Assembly: GCF_014280965.1 (NCBI RefSeq)
Contig: NZ_JACODZ010000005.1
Location: forward strand, 186,001 to 250,000
Origin: Echinicola salinicaeni
GTDB lineage: Bacteria; Bacteroidota; Bacteroidia; Cytophagales; Cyclobacteriaceae
DNA: 64,000 nt
Direction of reading: 5' to 3'
A program made the translations under genes and the position numbers. Below are positions 37,049 through 45,386 of the stretch, piece after piece. Positions within the stretch are counted from its first letter, which is position 1. The number at the start of each line of letters is the position of its first letter. The notes beneath the pieces were generated by a model. That model saw only the letters and a program-made list of their open reading frames with translations. It had not been told where the DNA came from and made no database searches.

Positions 37049-38017
37049 CTACTCTTCTTCTCCAAATACTTCCTTCATTACCCAGCCTTTCCCCCACTCT
37101 TCCTTTTCTCTTTCTGACCAAAGCTCAGGGTAAAATATCACCTTCTGAAACCTAGGGGGAAGATACTTTTGCCAGTTAGTCCCTCCAGTCGCAGCAATAT
37201 CTGCAGGAGCTTTATGAAGGTACTTTACAGCTGATTTATAATGGGCCAGTGGCCAAAAAACATTTGCCTTCAGGTCATAAGTCCTCATCAATTCGGTCAA
37301 TTCTTCATCTATATCTGGACAATGCTGATAAACTTTCCAAAGGTTGATTTTTCTGTATTTGATAATTAATTCCTTCAATTGCTTACCGTATTTCTCATCA
37401 AAGGTCTTTAGAGTTAACGTTTGTTCTCCCGTGGCCAGTTCCTTTGCCCCAAATTGCCAATAAAGTATATCAAACAAGCTATCCACACTGGTAAGGTTAA
37501 TATCCATATAATCTTCTCTATCCTCCAAATTCACCAGGTATTGAATCTCTGTGGACATGATTTCAATTATCCTGTACTGGGCACTTTGGAATCCACTGGA
37601 AGGCAAAAGCGACATCCTAAATTTCAAAAACTGCTCCCTTTCCATGCCTTTCCACATTACTGAAAAGGAAGAAATAAGCTGGTCAAAATACATGATCACC
37701 CTATTGAGCCGCTCCTTAATAAATTTTGCTTTAATGTTTTTTTGTTCAGAAATCTGCTCCAACTCCCAAATAATCAAATTGAAATACAACTCAGTAATCT
37801 GATGATAAATGATAAATATCTTCTCATCTTTAAAAGAGGTTTTAGGCTGCTGAAGGGTCAAAAGGGTATCCAAGTTGATATAATCCCAATAAGTCAAATA
37901 ATCTGCATATAATAGTCCCTCCAGATAAGAGAGCATATCCTGCCCAGATGATTTATACTTTTCATTTAATAACTGGATTTTATCAATGATCTCCTTGGAT
38001 GGCTGCTCCTTGCTCAT
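37049..38017 (-). CDS. Tryptophan 2,3-dioxygenase family protein
   Basis: A 322-residue, all-helical heme dioxygenase. The family motif YLEGLLYADYLTYWDYINLDTLLTLQ at about 26-51 and IFIIYHQITELYFNLIIWELE near 67 match tryptophan dioxygenase, as do QFLKFRMSLLPSSGFQSAQYR near 125 and the C-terminal His plus ATGGTNWQKYLPP near 275 (canonical form GTGGSSG). It opens the indole ring of Trp to N-formylkynurenine. The C-terminal motif departs from the canonical form, so substrate range may differ. It is divergent from a glutaryl-CoA dehydrogenase gene, which belongs at the far end of Trp/Lys breakdown. Confidence 0.85.
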   Translation of the reverse strand: MSKEQPSKEIIDKIQLLNEKYKSSGQDMLSYLEGLLYADYLTYWDYINLDTLLTLQQPKTSFKDEKIFIIYHQITELYFNLIIWELEQISEQKNIKAKFIKERLNRVIMYFDQLISSFSVMWKGMEREQFLKFRMSLLPSSGFQSAQYRIIEIMSTEIQYLVNLEDREDYMDINLTSVDSLFDILYWQFGAKELATGEQTLTLKTFDEKYGKQLKELIIKYRKINLWKVYQHCPDIDEELTELMRTYDLKANVFWPLAHYKSAVKYLHKAPADIAATGGTNWQKYLPPRFQKVIFYPELWSEREKEEWGKGWVMKEVFGEEE

Positions 38018-38080
38018 AGCTGTATATTTAGGGAGGTAATTTAGTTTTTTATAAAACTTCTTGCTTAATTATAGGAGACT

Positions 38081-38095
38081 TTATAGAATCTATAA
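38081..38095. promoter_or_regulatory. Palindrome TTATAG-AAT-CTATAA between divergent genes
   Basis: A 15-nt perfect inverted repeat located in the 130-nt intergenic space shared by the tryptophan dioxygenase and glutaryl-CoA dehydrogenase genes. Its position suits an operator for both, but no regulator is known. Confidence 0.35.
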
Positions 38096-38147
38096 TTATA
38101 AATGAAGGTGCAAAAATCAGTCTAAAAACCCAATAAAGCAACTGAAT

Positions 38148-39356
38148 ATGTCGTCAATATCCCCTAATACCCCATCTCATAGACAGGATCCTTTCGAAGG
38201 CGTGGACTTTTATGCTTTGGATGAATTACTCAATGATGAGCAATTGCTCATCAGACAATCAATCAGGAATTTTGTCAAAAAAGAAATCTCGCCATTTATA
38301 GAAGATTGGGCTCAAAAGGCCCATTTTCCTGAAAGTATTATCAAAAAGTTCGGTTCAATTGGGGCTTTTGGCCCTCAGATCCCTGAGCAATATGGAGGTG
38401 GTGGACTTGATGATATTTCCTATGGACTGATCATGCAGGAAATTGAACGTGGAGATTCCGGAATGCGGTCGACTGTTTCTGTTCAAGGCTCTTTGGTAAT
38501 GTACCCTATTTACGCATTTGGATCAGAAGAACAAAAACAAAAATTCCTTCCCAAGTTAGCAAGTGGTGAATTACTGGGCTGCTTTGGCCTGACAGAACCC
38601 GATCATGGCTCTAACCCCGGAGGAATGAAAACCCACTTCGAGGATATGGGCGATTACCTCTTATTGAATGGGGCCAAAATGTGGATTTCTAATTCTCCAA
38701 AGGCAGATATTGCTATTGTTTGGGCAAAGGATGAATCTGACAGAATTCATGGCTTAATTGTAGAAAGAGGAATGGAAGGATTCAGCACTCCCGAAACCCA
38801 TAATAAGTGGTCACTTCGAGCGAGCTGCACAGGTGAATTGGTATTTGACAATGTAAAAGTTCCAAAATCAAATCTACTTCCCGGGAAAGCTGGATTGGGA
38901 GCTCCTTTAAAATGCCTGGACGCTGCTCGGTATGGAATAGCTTGGGGAGCAATTGGCGCGGCTATGGATTGTTACGATTCGGCAAGAAGATATGCCAGTG
39001 AAAGAATCCAATTCGATAAACCCATTGGGTCTTTCCAACTTGTACAAAAAAAATTGGCGGAAATGCTCACTGAAATCACCAAAGCACAGCTTTTGGCATG
39101 GAGACTAGGCAAACTTAAAAATGAAGGCAAAGCTACTACAGCCCAAATTTCCTTGGCGAAAAGAAACAATGTAGCTATGGCGCTTGATATTGCTCGAGAG
39201 GCCAGGCAAATACATGGCGGAATGGGAATCACCGGTGAATACCCAATTATGAGACATATGATGAACCTTGAATCCGTAATCACCTATGAGGGGACCCATG
39301 ACATTCATCTTCTTATCCTTGGGCAGGAAATTACAGGCATTCAAGCATTCAAGTGA
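38148..39356 (+). CDS. Acyl-CoA dehydrogenase, glutaryl-CoA dehydrogenase type
   Basis: A 402-residue flavoenzyme that oxidatively decarboxylates glutaryl-CoA to crotonyl-CoA in the breakdown of lysine and tryptophan. It opens with DPFEGVDFYALDELLNDEQ, has the FAD/CoA motifs GCFGLTEPDHGSNPGGM near 145 and MWISNSPKADI near 178, FDKPIGSFQLVQKKLAEM near 285, HGGMGITGEYPIMRH, and the catalytic base Glu381 in TYEGTHDIHLLILG, the form specific to glutaryl-CoA dehydrogenases. It is divergent from the tryptophan dioxygenase gene and convergent with DUF1573, with stops only 9 nt apart and no visible terminator. Confidence 0.9.
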   Translation: MSSISPNTPSHRQDPFEGVDFYALDELLNDEQLLIRQSIRNFVKKEISPFIEDWAQKAHFPESIIKKFGSIGAFGPQIPEQYGGGGLDDISYGLIMQEIERGDSGMRSTVSVQGSLVMYPIYAFGSEEQKQKFLPKLASGELLGCFGLTEPDHGSNPGGMKTHFEDMGDYLLLNGAKMWISNSPKADIAIVWAKDESDRIHGLIVERGMEGFSTPETHNKWSLRASCTGELVFDNVKVPKSNLLPGKAGLGAPLKCLDAARYGIAWGAIGAAMDCYDSARRYASERIQFDKPIGSFQLVQKKLAEMLTEITKAQLLAWRLGKLKNEGKATTAQISLAKRNNVAMALDIAREARQIHGGMGITGEYPIMRHMMNLESVITYEGTHDIHLLILGQEITGIQAFK

Positions 39357-39365
39357 GGCTTTTTA

Positions 39366-40463
39366 TCAGTCTATCCGACTTTTAATTACGATGGTCCTAG
39401 TTGGAGTTCTCGGATCATTACTGAAAATGGTGATCATTTTATGGTCAATCCCCAATCTCCCACTTGGGTCAAAAGTAAATTTCAATTCCGTTTGATCCCT
39501 AGGTTCCAAATCCATGGTAGGCAAATCATAAACCATACAATCACAATTGGTTACCACTTTTCTGATATTGAGCGCTTGTCTGCCTGTATTGGTTATTTTC
39601 ACACTTCTGGACACTAAATTCTTACTTGATATTTTTCCCAGATCAATATTCACCTCTGCCAGAGCCAAATGAGGCACTTCATTGACTTGACTTTTGGCAA
39701 TCGGAGCAAAGTACTCATGAACCGTGGTCAATAACCTCAAGTCAATTCCCTCATTACTATTTGACTCAATCTCAAATGTTACTGTCTCATCAAAATAGCC
39801 TAGGTCTTCTTTTAGCTCCCCATCATACTGGATAGCCAGTAGCCCTCTTGATTTTGCCGGAACGATGGCTGGCACCATATTGATTTTAACGTGCTCAGGA
39901 AGGCTCATGTCATTATGGTCCAAGGTAATTGGAAGGTCTTTGAAATTATAAAAATCCACATATTTGATTTTCGGCTCATTGGTAAAGACATTTCCCATAT
40001 TAATAGAGCTAAACCTAAAACCCAGGTCCCCTATTTTGTAATCGTAATATGAAGCTACATTGGATGGGTAAGGAATATTATTTCCTGCAATCAATAAAGT
40101 ATCACCAGCTGGATTAATATTGGTCTTCACCAACACCTTTTTCTCAAATCTACCACCAAAACTGGTAGGCTGATAGGCCACTTTTATAGCTCCGATATCA
40201 TCTTTGTAAAGTGTATCTATTTCAAAATCAACCGTAGTACAACCACAATCTGTCAATACCTCCTCAATAATTACAGGCATTTCTCCATTATTGGCCATAT
40301 AGAAAGATGTATTAACCTGACCATGTTCCTCCATCACTGCTCCTAATTCGGCCTGATTTCTCTCCCACATCAATGGATTGGTGGCAAGTTCCTGAGCCTT
40401 AACAACAAAAGCCAAAGAAAGAAAAAACAACAAAGTGATTAACGTCAATGCAATATTTCTCAT
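39366..40463 (-). CDS. DUF1573 domain-containing exported protein
   Basis: A 365-residue protein with signal peptide 1-23 (SLAFVVKAQ) and at least two Ig-like DUF1573 domains, each with the hallmark Asp-Cys-Gly-Cys or Asn-Cys-Asp-Cys hairpin: VLTDCGCTTVDF at about 69-80 and VVTNCDCMVYD near 313. The C terminus (DPSGRLGIDHKMITIFSNDPRTPTRTIVIK) is typical. Such proteins are periplasmic or surface adhesive modules of Bacteroidota without known activity. It is divergent from trpS across 71 nt. Confidence 0.85.
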   Translation of the reverse strand: MRNIALTLITLLFFLSLAFVVKAQELATNPLMWERNQAELGAVMEEHGQVNTSFYMANNGEMPVIIEEVLTDCGCTTVDFEIDTLYKDDIGAIKVAYQPTSFGGRFEKKVLVKTNINPAGDTLLIAGNNIPYPSNVASYYDYKIGDLGFRFSSINMGNVFTNEPKIKYVDFYNFKDLPITLDHNDMSLPEHVKINMVPAIVPAKSRGLLAIQYDGELKEDLGYFDETVTFEIESNSNEGIDLRLLTTVHEYFAPIAKSQVNEVPHLALAEVNIDLGKISSKNLVSRSVKITNTGRQALNIRKVVTNCDCMVYDLPTMDLEPRDQTELKFTFDPSGRLGIDHKMITIFSNDPRTPTRTIVIKSRID

Positions 40464-40534
40464 ACTTACAAATAACGGTAAAATTCAAGCGATTTCTGCC
40501 TTTATTTCCTTAATTTGCGATAAAAATTTGACTG

Positions 40535-41509
40535 ATGGCAAGAGTATTAACAGGAATTCAAAGCTCGGGACGGCCACATCTGGGAAATATCCTTGGAGCA
40601 ATAGTCCCGGCAATAGAACTTACAAAAAAAGACAATAACGAATCTTTCATTTTTATCGCCGATTTCCACTCCCTAACCACCATTAAGGATGGGGAGAAGA
40701 GAAAAGAAAATGTTCATGCAGTAGCAGCTGCTTGGCTGGCATTTGGACTGGACATTAGCAAAACTGTTTTTTATAGACAATCCAGGATTCCTGAAATCAC
40801 AGAGTTGACATGGTACTTGAGCTGCTTTACCCCTTATCCTATGTTGGCAAATGCCCACAGTTTTAAGGATAAATCTGACAAACTTTCTGACGTCAATGCA
40901 GGCTTATTTTCCTACCCAGTTTTGATGGCGGCTGACATTCTGATGTTTGAGGCAGACATTGTTCCTGTAGGGAAAGACCAAATGCAGCATTTGGAAATGA
41001 CCCGTGATATAGCTTCCTCATTCAACGCTAGATTGGAAGATGAAATCCTTATCTTGCCAGAGGCAAGAATCAATGAAGAGGTAATGATCATTCCTGGCAC
41101 TGATGGCCAAAAGATGAGCAAATCATACAATAACTATATTGACATTTTCCTTCCGCCGAAACAATTAAAAAAGAATATCTACAGTATCGTCACGGACAGC
41201 ACTCCGCTAGAAGAGCCCAAAAACCCTGACACTTGTAATGTGTTTAAATTATTTAACCTAATAGCGAACAAAGACCAGTCAGAGGAACTTAGAAAAAAAT
41301 ACCTTGCGGGTAACTTTGGTTATGGACATGCCAAAAAAGAATTACTTGACCTGGTTACAGAAAAATATGCCAAGGAAAGAGAAACCTTTGAATATTATAT
41401 GAACAATTTGGATGAACTGGACAGTAAGCTAGCTGAAGGTGAAGCAAAGGCTAAAAAGATAGCGCAAAACACCCTTCAAAAAGTAAGAGCCAAATTAGGC
41501 TTTGCATAA
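40535..41509 (+). CDS. trpS: Tryptophanyl-tRNA synthetase
   Basis: A 324-residue class I aminoacyl-tRNA synthetase that charges tRNA-Trp. The HIGH-like motif is SGRPHLGN at 11-18, the KMSKS loop is at 193-197 (GQKMSKSYNNYI), and the Trp pocket motifs DFHSLTTI near 48 and DILMFEADIVPVGKDQMQHLEMTRDIA near 134 are intact. Length and order are ordinary. It is a single gene with a strong terminator shared with the convergent gene. Confidence 0.95.
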   Translation: MARVLTGIQSSGRPHLGNILGAIVPAIELTKKDNNESFIFIADFHSLTTIKDGEKRKENVHAVAAAWLAFGLDISKTVFYRQSRIPEITELTWYLSCFTPYPMLANAHSFKDKSDKLSDVNAGLFSYPVLMAADILMFEADIVPVGKDQMQHLEMTRDIASSFNARLEDEILILPEARINEEVMIIPGTDGQKMSKSYNNYIDIFLPPKQLKKNIYSIVTDSTPLEEPKNPDTCNVFKLFNLIANKDQSEELRKKYLAGNFGYGHAKKELLDLVTEKYAKERETFEYYMNNLDELDSKLAEGEAKAKKIAQNTLQKVRAKLGFA

Positions 41510-41538
41510 ACAAAAATATTCATCCCTTTTAACTAAGT

Positions 41539-41577
41539 AAAAAAGCACGCCGAAGTTTAAGTTTGGCGTGCTTTTTT
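41539..41577. terminator. Bidirectional terminator between trpS and the convergent hypothetical gene
   Basis: A 13-bp perfect stem (41539-41551 with 41565-41577, core AGCACGCC/GGCGTGCT) flanked by A and T runs, giving a T tail in both directions. Confidence 0.9.
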
Positions 41578-41597
41578 ATGGTATATTTTGATTTCTT

Positions 41598-42020
41598 TTA
41601 CCTAGATCTCCACAAATCTTTCATGGCCACTCCATTGATCTGCATCACAAAACGCGTTGGATTAGGCACAATAATAATCCTCACATCTTGACCATCAAAC
41701 TGTTCCGATTCAATAGGTACCCCTTCTTTTCCTTTTACTTCGTAGGAAATAATTCCCCTTGCATCAGGAAGCATAGGAACATATTTATTAGCCAAATAAG
41801 CAGATGGTAACAAAACATCTGTATCTGAATCCAGCTTGTCATAAATTTTCTCCAGCTCTCCCTCTAAAGCATCACCAAACTCATCGTTGAAATCATCCTC
41901 CAAATCATGCATCTCCTCTTCGATATCATCGTAATTGTCGTCTGCATAAGTCAGTTTACTCAACGCGATTCTTTTCTCTACAATAGCGGTTAGGTCTTTG
42001 TCTAACTTATCTAAGTCCAT
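41598..42020 (-). CDS. Conserved hypothetical acidic protein
   Basis: A 140-residue cytosolic protein. The first half is helical and very acidic (DDNYDDIEEEMHDLEDDFNDEFGDALEGELEKIYDKLDSD); the second half is a beta-rich region with LPSAYLANKYVPM, ISYEVKGKEG and RIIIVPNPTRFVMQINGV. I recognise it only as a conserved Bacteroidota protein of unknown function. Its start lies 57 nt downstream (minus strand) of a terminator-like hairpin at 42078-42110 that may control it. Confidence 0.68.
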   Translation of the reverse strand: MDLDKLDKDLTAIVEKRIALSKLTYADDNYDDIEEEMHDLEDDFNDEFGDALEGELEKIYDKLDSDTDVLLPSAYLANKYVPMLPDARGIISYEVKGKEGVPIESEQFDGQDVRIIIVPNPTRFVMQINGVAMKDLWRSR

Positions 42021-42077
42021 TATTTTTTGTTGATTTTGAATTTAAATATGAAGGTAGATAATCCCAGAAGAGTTTCC

Positions 42078-42110
42078 AAAAAAGACTTTTGCCTTATGAA
42101 AGTCTTTTTT
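42078..42110. terminator. Terminator-like hairpin in a divergent promoter region
   Basis: A 12-bp perfect stem (42078-42089 with 42099-42110, AAAAAAGACTTT/AAAGTCTTTTTT) with a 9-nt loop. No gene points into it, so it is either a leader attenuator of the minus-strand gene at 41598-42020 or the end of a small RNA. Confidence 0.6.
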
Positions 42111-42333
42111 TCCTAATTATTGTCCTCTAAAGATCTAATTTCACCCTTCCTTTATTTTAAAATCAAACAATGTCACCATTATTTCTACCAATGAGCTAAT
42201 CAATTTAAACATTAAAAAAACTAAATTTCAGGGAATAAAAGTGACCCCAATAACACTTGCCTTGAACAAGAATTTACGACTGAAAATCAAACAGATAATC
42301 CTTTGGGCAATATGCTCACATCATATAAAATGA

Positions 42334-42341
42334 TATATTTG
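42334..42341 (+). promoter_or_regulatory. Candidate -7 box (TATATTTG) of the dioxygenase gene
   Basis: An exact TAnnTTTG match 40 nt before the start codon at 42382; no good -33 box is seen at the usual spacing. Confidence 0.4.
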
Positions 42342-42381
42342 TTAAGGATGGTAAAAGTATAGACCCAAAACATTTTGACCT

Positions 42382-43476
42382 ATGGAAACTGATTTTCTTC
42401 CACTTAATGGAACTGACCATGTGGAATTATACGTCGGCAATGCCAAACAAGCTGCCTTATTTTACCAATATGCATTTGGCTACAAACTTATAGCATACGC
42501 GGGGCCTGAGACAGGAATTAGAGACCGAGCCTCATATGTATTGAGTCAAGGAAAAATCCGACTTGTTTTGACCAGTGCTTTGGGTGAATTTCATCCCATT
42601 GCAGCTCATGTCAAAAAACATGGTGACGGTGTAAAGGTTTTAGCTCTTTGGGTAGATGATGCCGAGAAGTCTTGGCAAGAAACTACCTCTCGTGGCGCAG
42701 TTTCCTTTGAGGAACCAAAAATACTCCGAGATGAAAACGGCACAGTAAAAACTGCCTCCATACATACATATGGGGAAACCATTCACACATTTGTAGAACG
42801 AAAAAATTACAAGGGTCCTTTTCTCCCAGGATACATAAGCAAAAGCAGCAATTATCAATCCAGCCCTGTGGGCTTTAAATACATAGATCATTGTGTGGGA
42901 AATGTAGGATGGGGAGAAATGAACAAATGGGTGGAATTTTACGAAAAGGTAATGGGCTTTAGTTTATTGGTCACTTTTGATGACAAGGATATTTCAACTG
43001 AATATTCTGCCCTAATGTCCAAAGTAGTTTCCAATGGAAATGGCTATATCAAATTCCCCATTAATGAACCTGCAGAAGGTAAGAAGAAATCACAAATAGA
43101 GGAATATTTGGACTTTTATAATAGTCCGGGTGTCCAACATATAGCCATTGCCACAGATGATATTATCCAAACTGTAGGAGAGCTTAGAAGCAGAGGCGTG
43201 GAATTTCTGGAAGTACCTGAAACCTACTATGAAGAAATGCCCTCAAGGGTAGGAAAAATAGATGAAGCTACCCAACCACTTAAAGACCTTAACATACTGG
43301 TAGACAGAGACAATGAAGGTTATCTTTTACAGATTTTCACCAAACCTGTACAGGACAGACCTACTTTATTCTTTGAAATTATTCAAAGGAAAGGTGCTAA
43401 ATCATTTGGTAAGGGCAATTTTAAAGCCCTTTTTGAAGCCATCGAGAGAGAACAGAGACTAAGAGGAAACCTATAG
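42382..43476 (+). CDS. hppD: 4-hydroxyphenylpyruvate dioxygenase
   Basis: A 364-residue iron(II) dioxygenase of the vicinal-oxygen-chelate fold that converts 4-hydroxyphenylpyruvate to homogentisate in tyrosine breakdown. The three iron ligands are visible: His170 (IDHCVGNV), His253 (VQHIAIATDDI) and Glu332 (TLFFEIIQRKGAKSFGKGNF). The N-terminal half is the degenerate VOC repeat (DHVELYVGNAKQAALFYQYAFGY). The C-terminal GNFKALFEAIEREQRLRGNL is standard. It stands alone; homogentisate dioxygenase is not in the window. Other VOC dioxygenases (hydroxymandelate synthase) are less likely. Confidence 0.93.
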   Translation: METDFLPLNGTDHVELYVGNAKQAALFYQYAFGYKLIAYAGPETGIRDRASYVLSQGKIRLVLTSALGEFHPIAAHVKKHGDGVKVLALWVDDAEKSWQETTSRGAVSFEEPKILRDENGTVKTASIHTYGETIHTFVERKNYKGPFLPGYISKSSNYQSSPVGFKYIDHCVGNVGWGEMNKWVEFYEKVMGFSLLVTFDDKDISTEYSALMSKVVSNGNGYIKFPINEPAEGKKKSQIEEYLDFYNSPGVQHIAIATDDIIQTVGELRSRGVEFLEVPETYYEEMPSRVGKIDEATQPLKDLNILVDRDNEGYLLQIFTKPVQDRPTLFFEIIQRKGAKSFGKGNFKALFEAIEREQRLRGNL

Positions 43477-43490
43477 CTCAATCTGTTAAT

Positions 43491-43533
43491 ACTTAAAAAG
43501 TGAAGAATTTTGACTTTTTAAGTGAAAGCTTTC
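43491..43533. repeat. 11-bp inverted repeat followed by a 10-bp palindrome
   Basis: ACTTAAAAAGT (43491-43501) and ACTTTTTAAGT (43513-43523) form a perfect 11-bp stem with an 11-nt loop. GAAAGCTTTC, a perfect palindrome, follows directly at 43524-43533. There is no T tail, so a plain terminator is not certain. Confidence 0.6.
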
Positions 43534-43563
43534 ATCAGGCGTGGCAAAAACCGCTTTTATGAT

Positions 43564-43571
43564 TAAATTTG
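43564..43571 (+). promoter_or_regulatory. Candidate -7 box (TAAATTTG) of the phospho-sugar mutase gene
   Basis: An exact TAnnTTTG match 28 nt before ATG 43600; no clear -33 partner. Confidence 0.35.
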
Positions 43572-43599
43572 ATTTTCATTTTAAGTTTTTTACAAAATC

Positions 43600-45327
43600 A
43601 TGACAGACGCATCCATCATTAACAAAGCCCAAAGCTGGCTTGATAGTAACATTGACCAAGAAACAAAAAAACAAATCCAGACTTTGCTCAAGTCTGAAGA
43701 CCAATCAGAACTCATCGATTCGTTTTATAAGGATTTAGAATTTGGAACGGGTGGTCTGAGAGGTGTAATGGGCGTCGGTTCTAATAGAATGAATGTATAT
43801 ACAGTAGGTATGGCCACACAAGGATTAGCTAATTACCTACTTGCATGCTTCCCTGGTGAAGAGATAAAAGTAGCCATCACTCATGACTCTAGGATCAACA
43901 ATACGCTCTTTGCAGATACTACCGCCAATGTACTTTCTGCAAATGGTATAAAGGTGAAATATTTCAAGGAAATGCGACCTACACCAATGCTTTCCTATGC
44001 CATTCGCTATTATGGATGTAAAAGTGGTGTAATGATCACTGCTTCACATAATCCGAAAGAGTATAACGGCTATAAAGCCTATTGGGAAGATGGCGGCCAA
44101 ATAGTCGCACCACATGACAAAAACATCATTACCGAAGTTCAAAAAATTAAATCTATAGATGATGTTAAATGGGACAAAAACGAAAGCCTTATAGAATTTA
44201 TCGGTCATGAAATGGACCTAAGCTATCTGAATGACATCAAAAAATTTAGCCTGTCTCCAAAAGCCATTTTGAATCAAAGGAATATGAGCATTGTATTTTC
44301 TCCTATTCATGGTGCTTCAGGTAAAATGGTTCCAGCAGCTCTTAAAACTTTCGGTTTTGAAAATATCCACGTGGTAAAAGAACAAGCTGAGCCTGATGGC
44401 AATTTCCCTACCGTAGTTTATCCGAATCCAGAAGAAGCAGAAGCCTTGAACCTATCCCTTAAACTAGGAAAAGAGGTCAATGCAGAATTAGTGCTTGCTT
44501 GTGATCCTGATGGCGATAGGTATGCCGCTGCCATTCCAAATGAAAAAGGAGAGTTTGAGCTACTCAATGGTAATCAGACAGGAACCCTCCTGACTTATTA
44601 TCTGCTCACTATGTGGAGCAAAAGAGGACATTTTACAGGTGATCAATACATGGTGAATACCATTGTGACCACGGAACTGATTGAGGAAATATGTAAAGGA
44701 TTCGGAATCCCTTGTTACAGGGTCCTTACTGGATTTAAAAATATTGCTGCGATAATTAGAGAGCTTGAAGGAAAGAAAGAATTTATCGGCGGTGGCGAAG
44801 AAAGCTACGGCTTTTTGGTTGGTGATGCAGTAAGAGACAAAGACGGCGTTTCAGCTTGTGCCACCTTAGCCGAAGTAGTGGCCTATTATAAAGAACGCGG
44901 CATGACCTTATTCGATGTCCTTGCTGAGATTTACCAAGAGTACGGATTCTATAAAGAAGCGCTTATTTCAGTCACGAAAAAAGGCAAAGATGGTGCTGAA
45001 CAAATCCAACAATTGATGCATGGTTTCAGAACAAATCGACCAGATACCATTAATGGTATTAAAGTAACCAAGGTCATTGATGTATTGGAAAGCAAACTTT
45101 ACGATATCGAAAAAGGAACAACGGAAGAATTGGAACTGGATAAATCCAATGTAATCCAGTTCTACCTTGAAGATGGAAGTAAGATTTCTGCTAGACCTTC
45201 TGGTACAGAGCCAAAAATCAAATATTATATTTCTGTCAATGAACACCTTCCAAACAGAGAGGCCTACAGAGCGGTAGAAGCTTCTTTGGTTAAGAAAATC
45301 GAAGGCTTGAAAAAATTCTTTGAATAA
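43600..45327 (+). CDS. Phospho-sugar mutase (phosphoglucomutase/phosphomannomutase family)
   Basis: A 575-residue alpha-D-phosphohexomutase that moves phosphate between C1 and C6 of hexoses. All four active-site loops are present: the phosphoserine loop TASHNPKEYNGYKAY near 145, the Mg loop CDPDGDRYA near 303, the sugar loop GGGEESYGFL near 398, and the phosphate-binding loop SARPSGTEPKIKYY near 527. The length matches the PGM2-like branch, common in Bacteroidota, which can also act on other pentose or hexose phosphates. It supplies glucose-1-phosphate for glycan synthesis, possibly also for the polysaccharide locus further on. Confidence 0.9.
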   Translation: MTDASIINKAQSWLDSNIDQETKKQIQTLLKSEDQSELIDSFYKDLEFGTGGLRGVMGVGSNRMNVYTVGMATQGLANYLLACFPGEEIKVAITHDSRINNTLFADTTANVLSANGIKVKYFKEMRPTPMLSYAIRYYGCKSGVMITASHNPKEYNGYKAYWEDGGQIVAPHDKNIITEVQKIKSIDDVKWDKNESLIEFIGHEMDLSYLNDIKKFSLSPKAILNQRNMSIVFSPIHGASGKMVPAALKTFGFENIHVVKEQAEPDGNFPTVVYPNPEEAEALNLSLKLGKEVNAELVLACDPDGDRYAAAIPNEKGEFELLNGNQTGTLLTYYLLTMWSKRGHFTGDQYMVNTIVTTELIEEICKGFGIPCYRVLTGFKNIAAIIRELEGKKEFIGGGEESYGFLVGDAVRDKDGVSACATLAEVVAYYKERGMTLFDVLAEIYQEYGFYKEALISVTKKGKDGAEQIQQLMHGFRTNRPDTINGIKVTKVIDVLESKLYDIEKGTTEELELDKSNVIQFYLEDGSKISARPSGTEPKIKYYISVNEHLPNREAYRAVEASLVKKIEGLKKFFE

Positions 45328-45350
45328 GATATAAGATACTTCAAGTATAG

Positions 45351-45386
45351 AATAAGAAAGGCCCACTAGAAGGGGCCTTTCTTATT
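45351..45386. terminator. Bidirectional terminator between the mutase gene and truA
   Basis: A 14-bp perfect stem (45351-45364 with 45373-45386, core AAGAAAGGCCC) with an 8-nt loop and T tails. The 3' arm overlaps the truA stop codon. Confidence 0.85.

Larger units (their letters stand above)
42021..42381. other. 361-nt divergent gap with a terminator-like hairpin and a -7 box
   Basis: Holds the hairpin at 42078-42110, then AT-rich sequence with no credible coding frame, and a TATATTTG box at 42334-42341 upstream of the dioxygenase gene. Confidence 0.5.
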
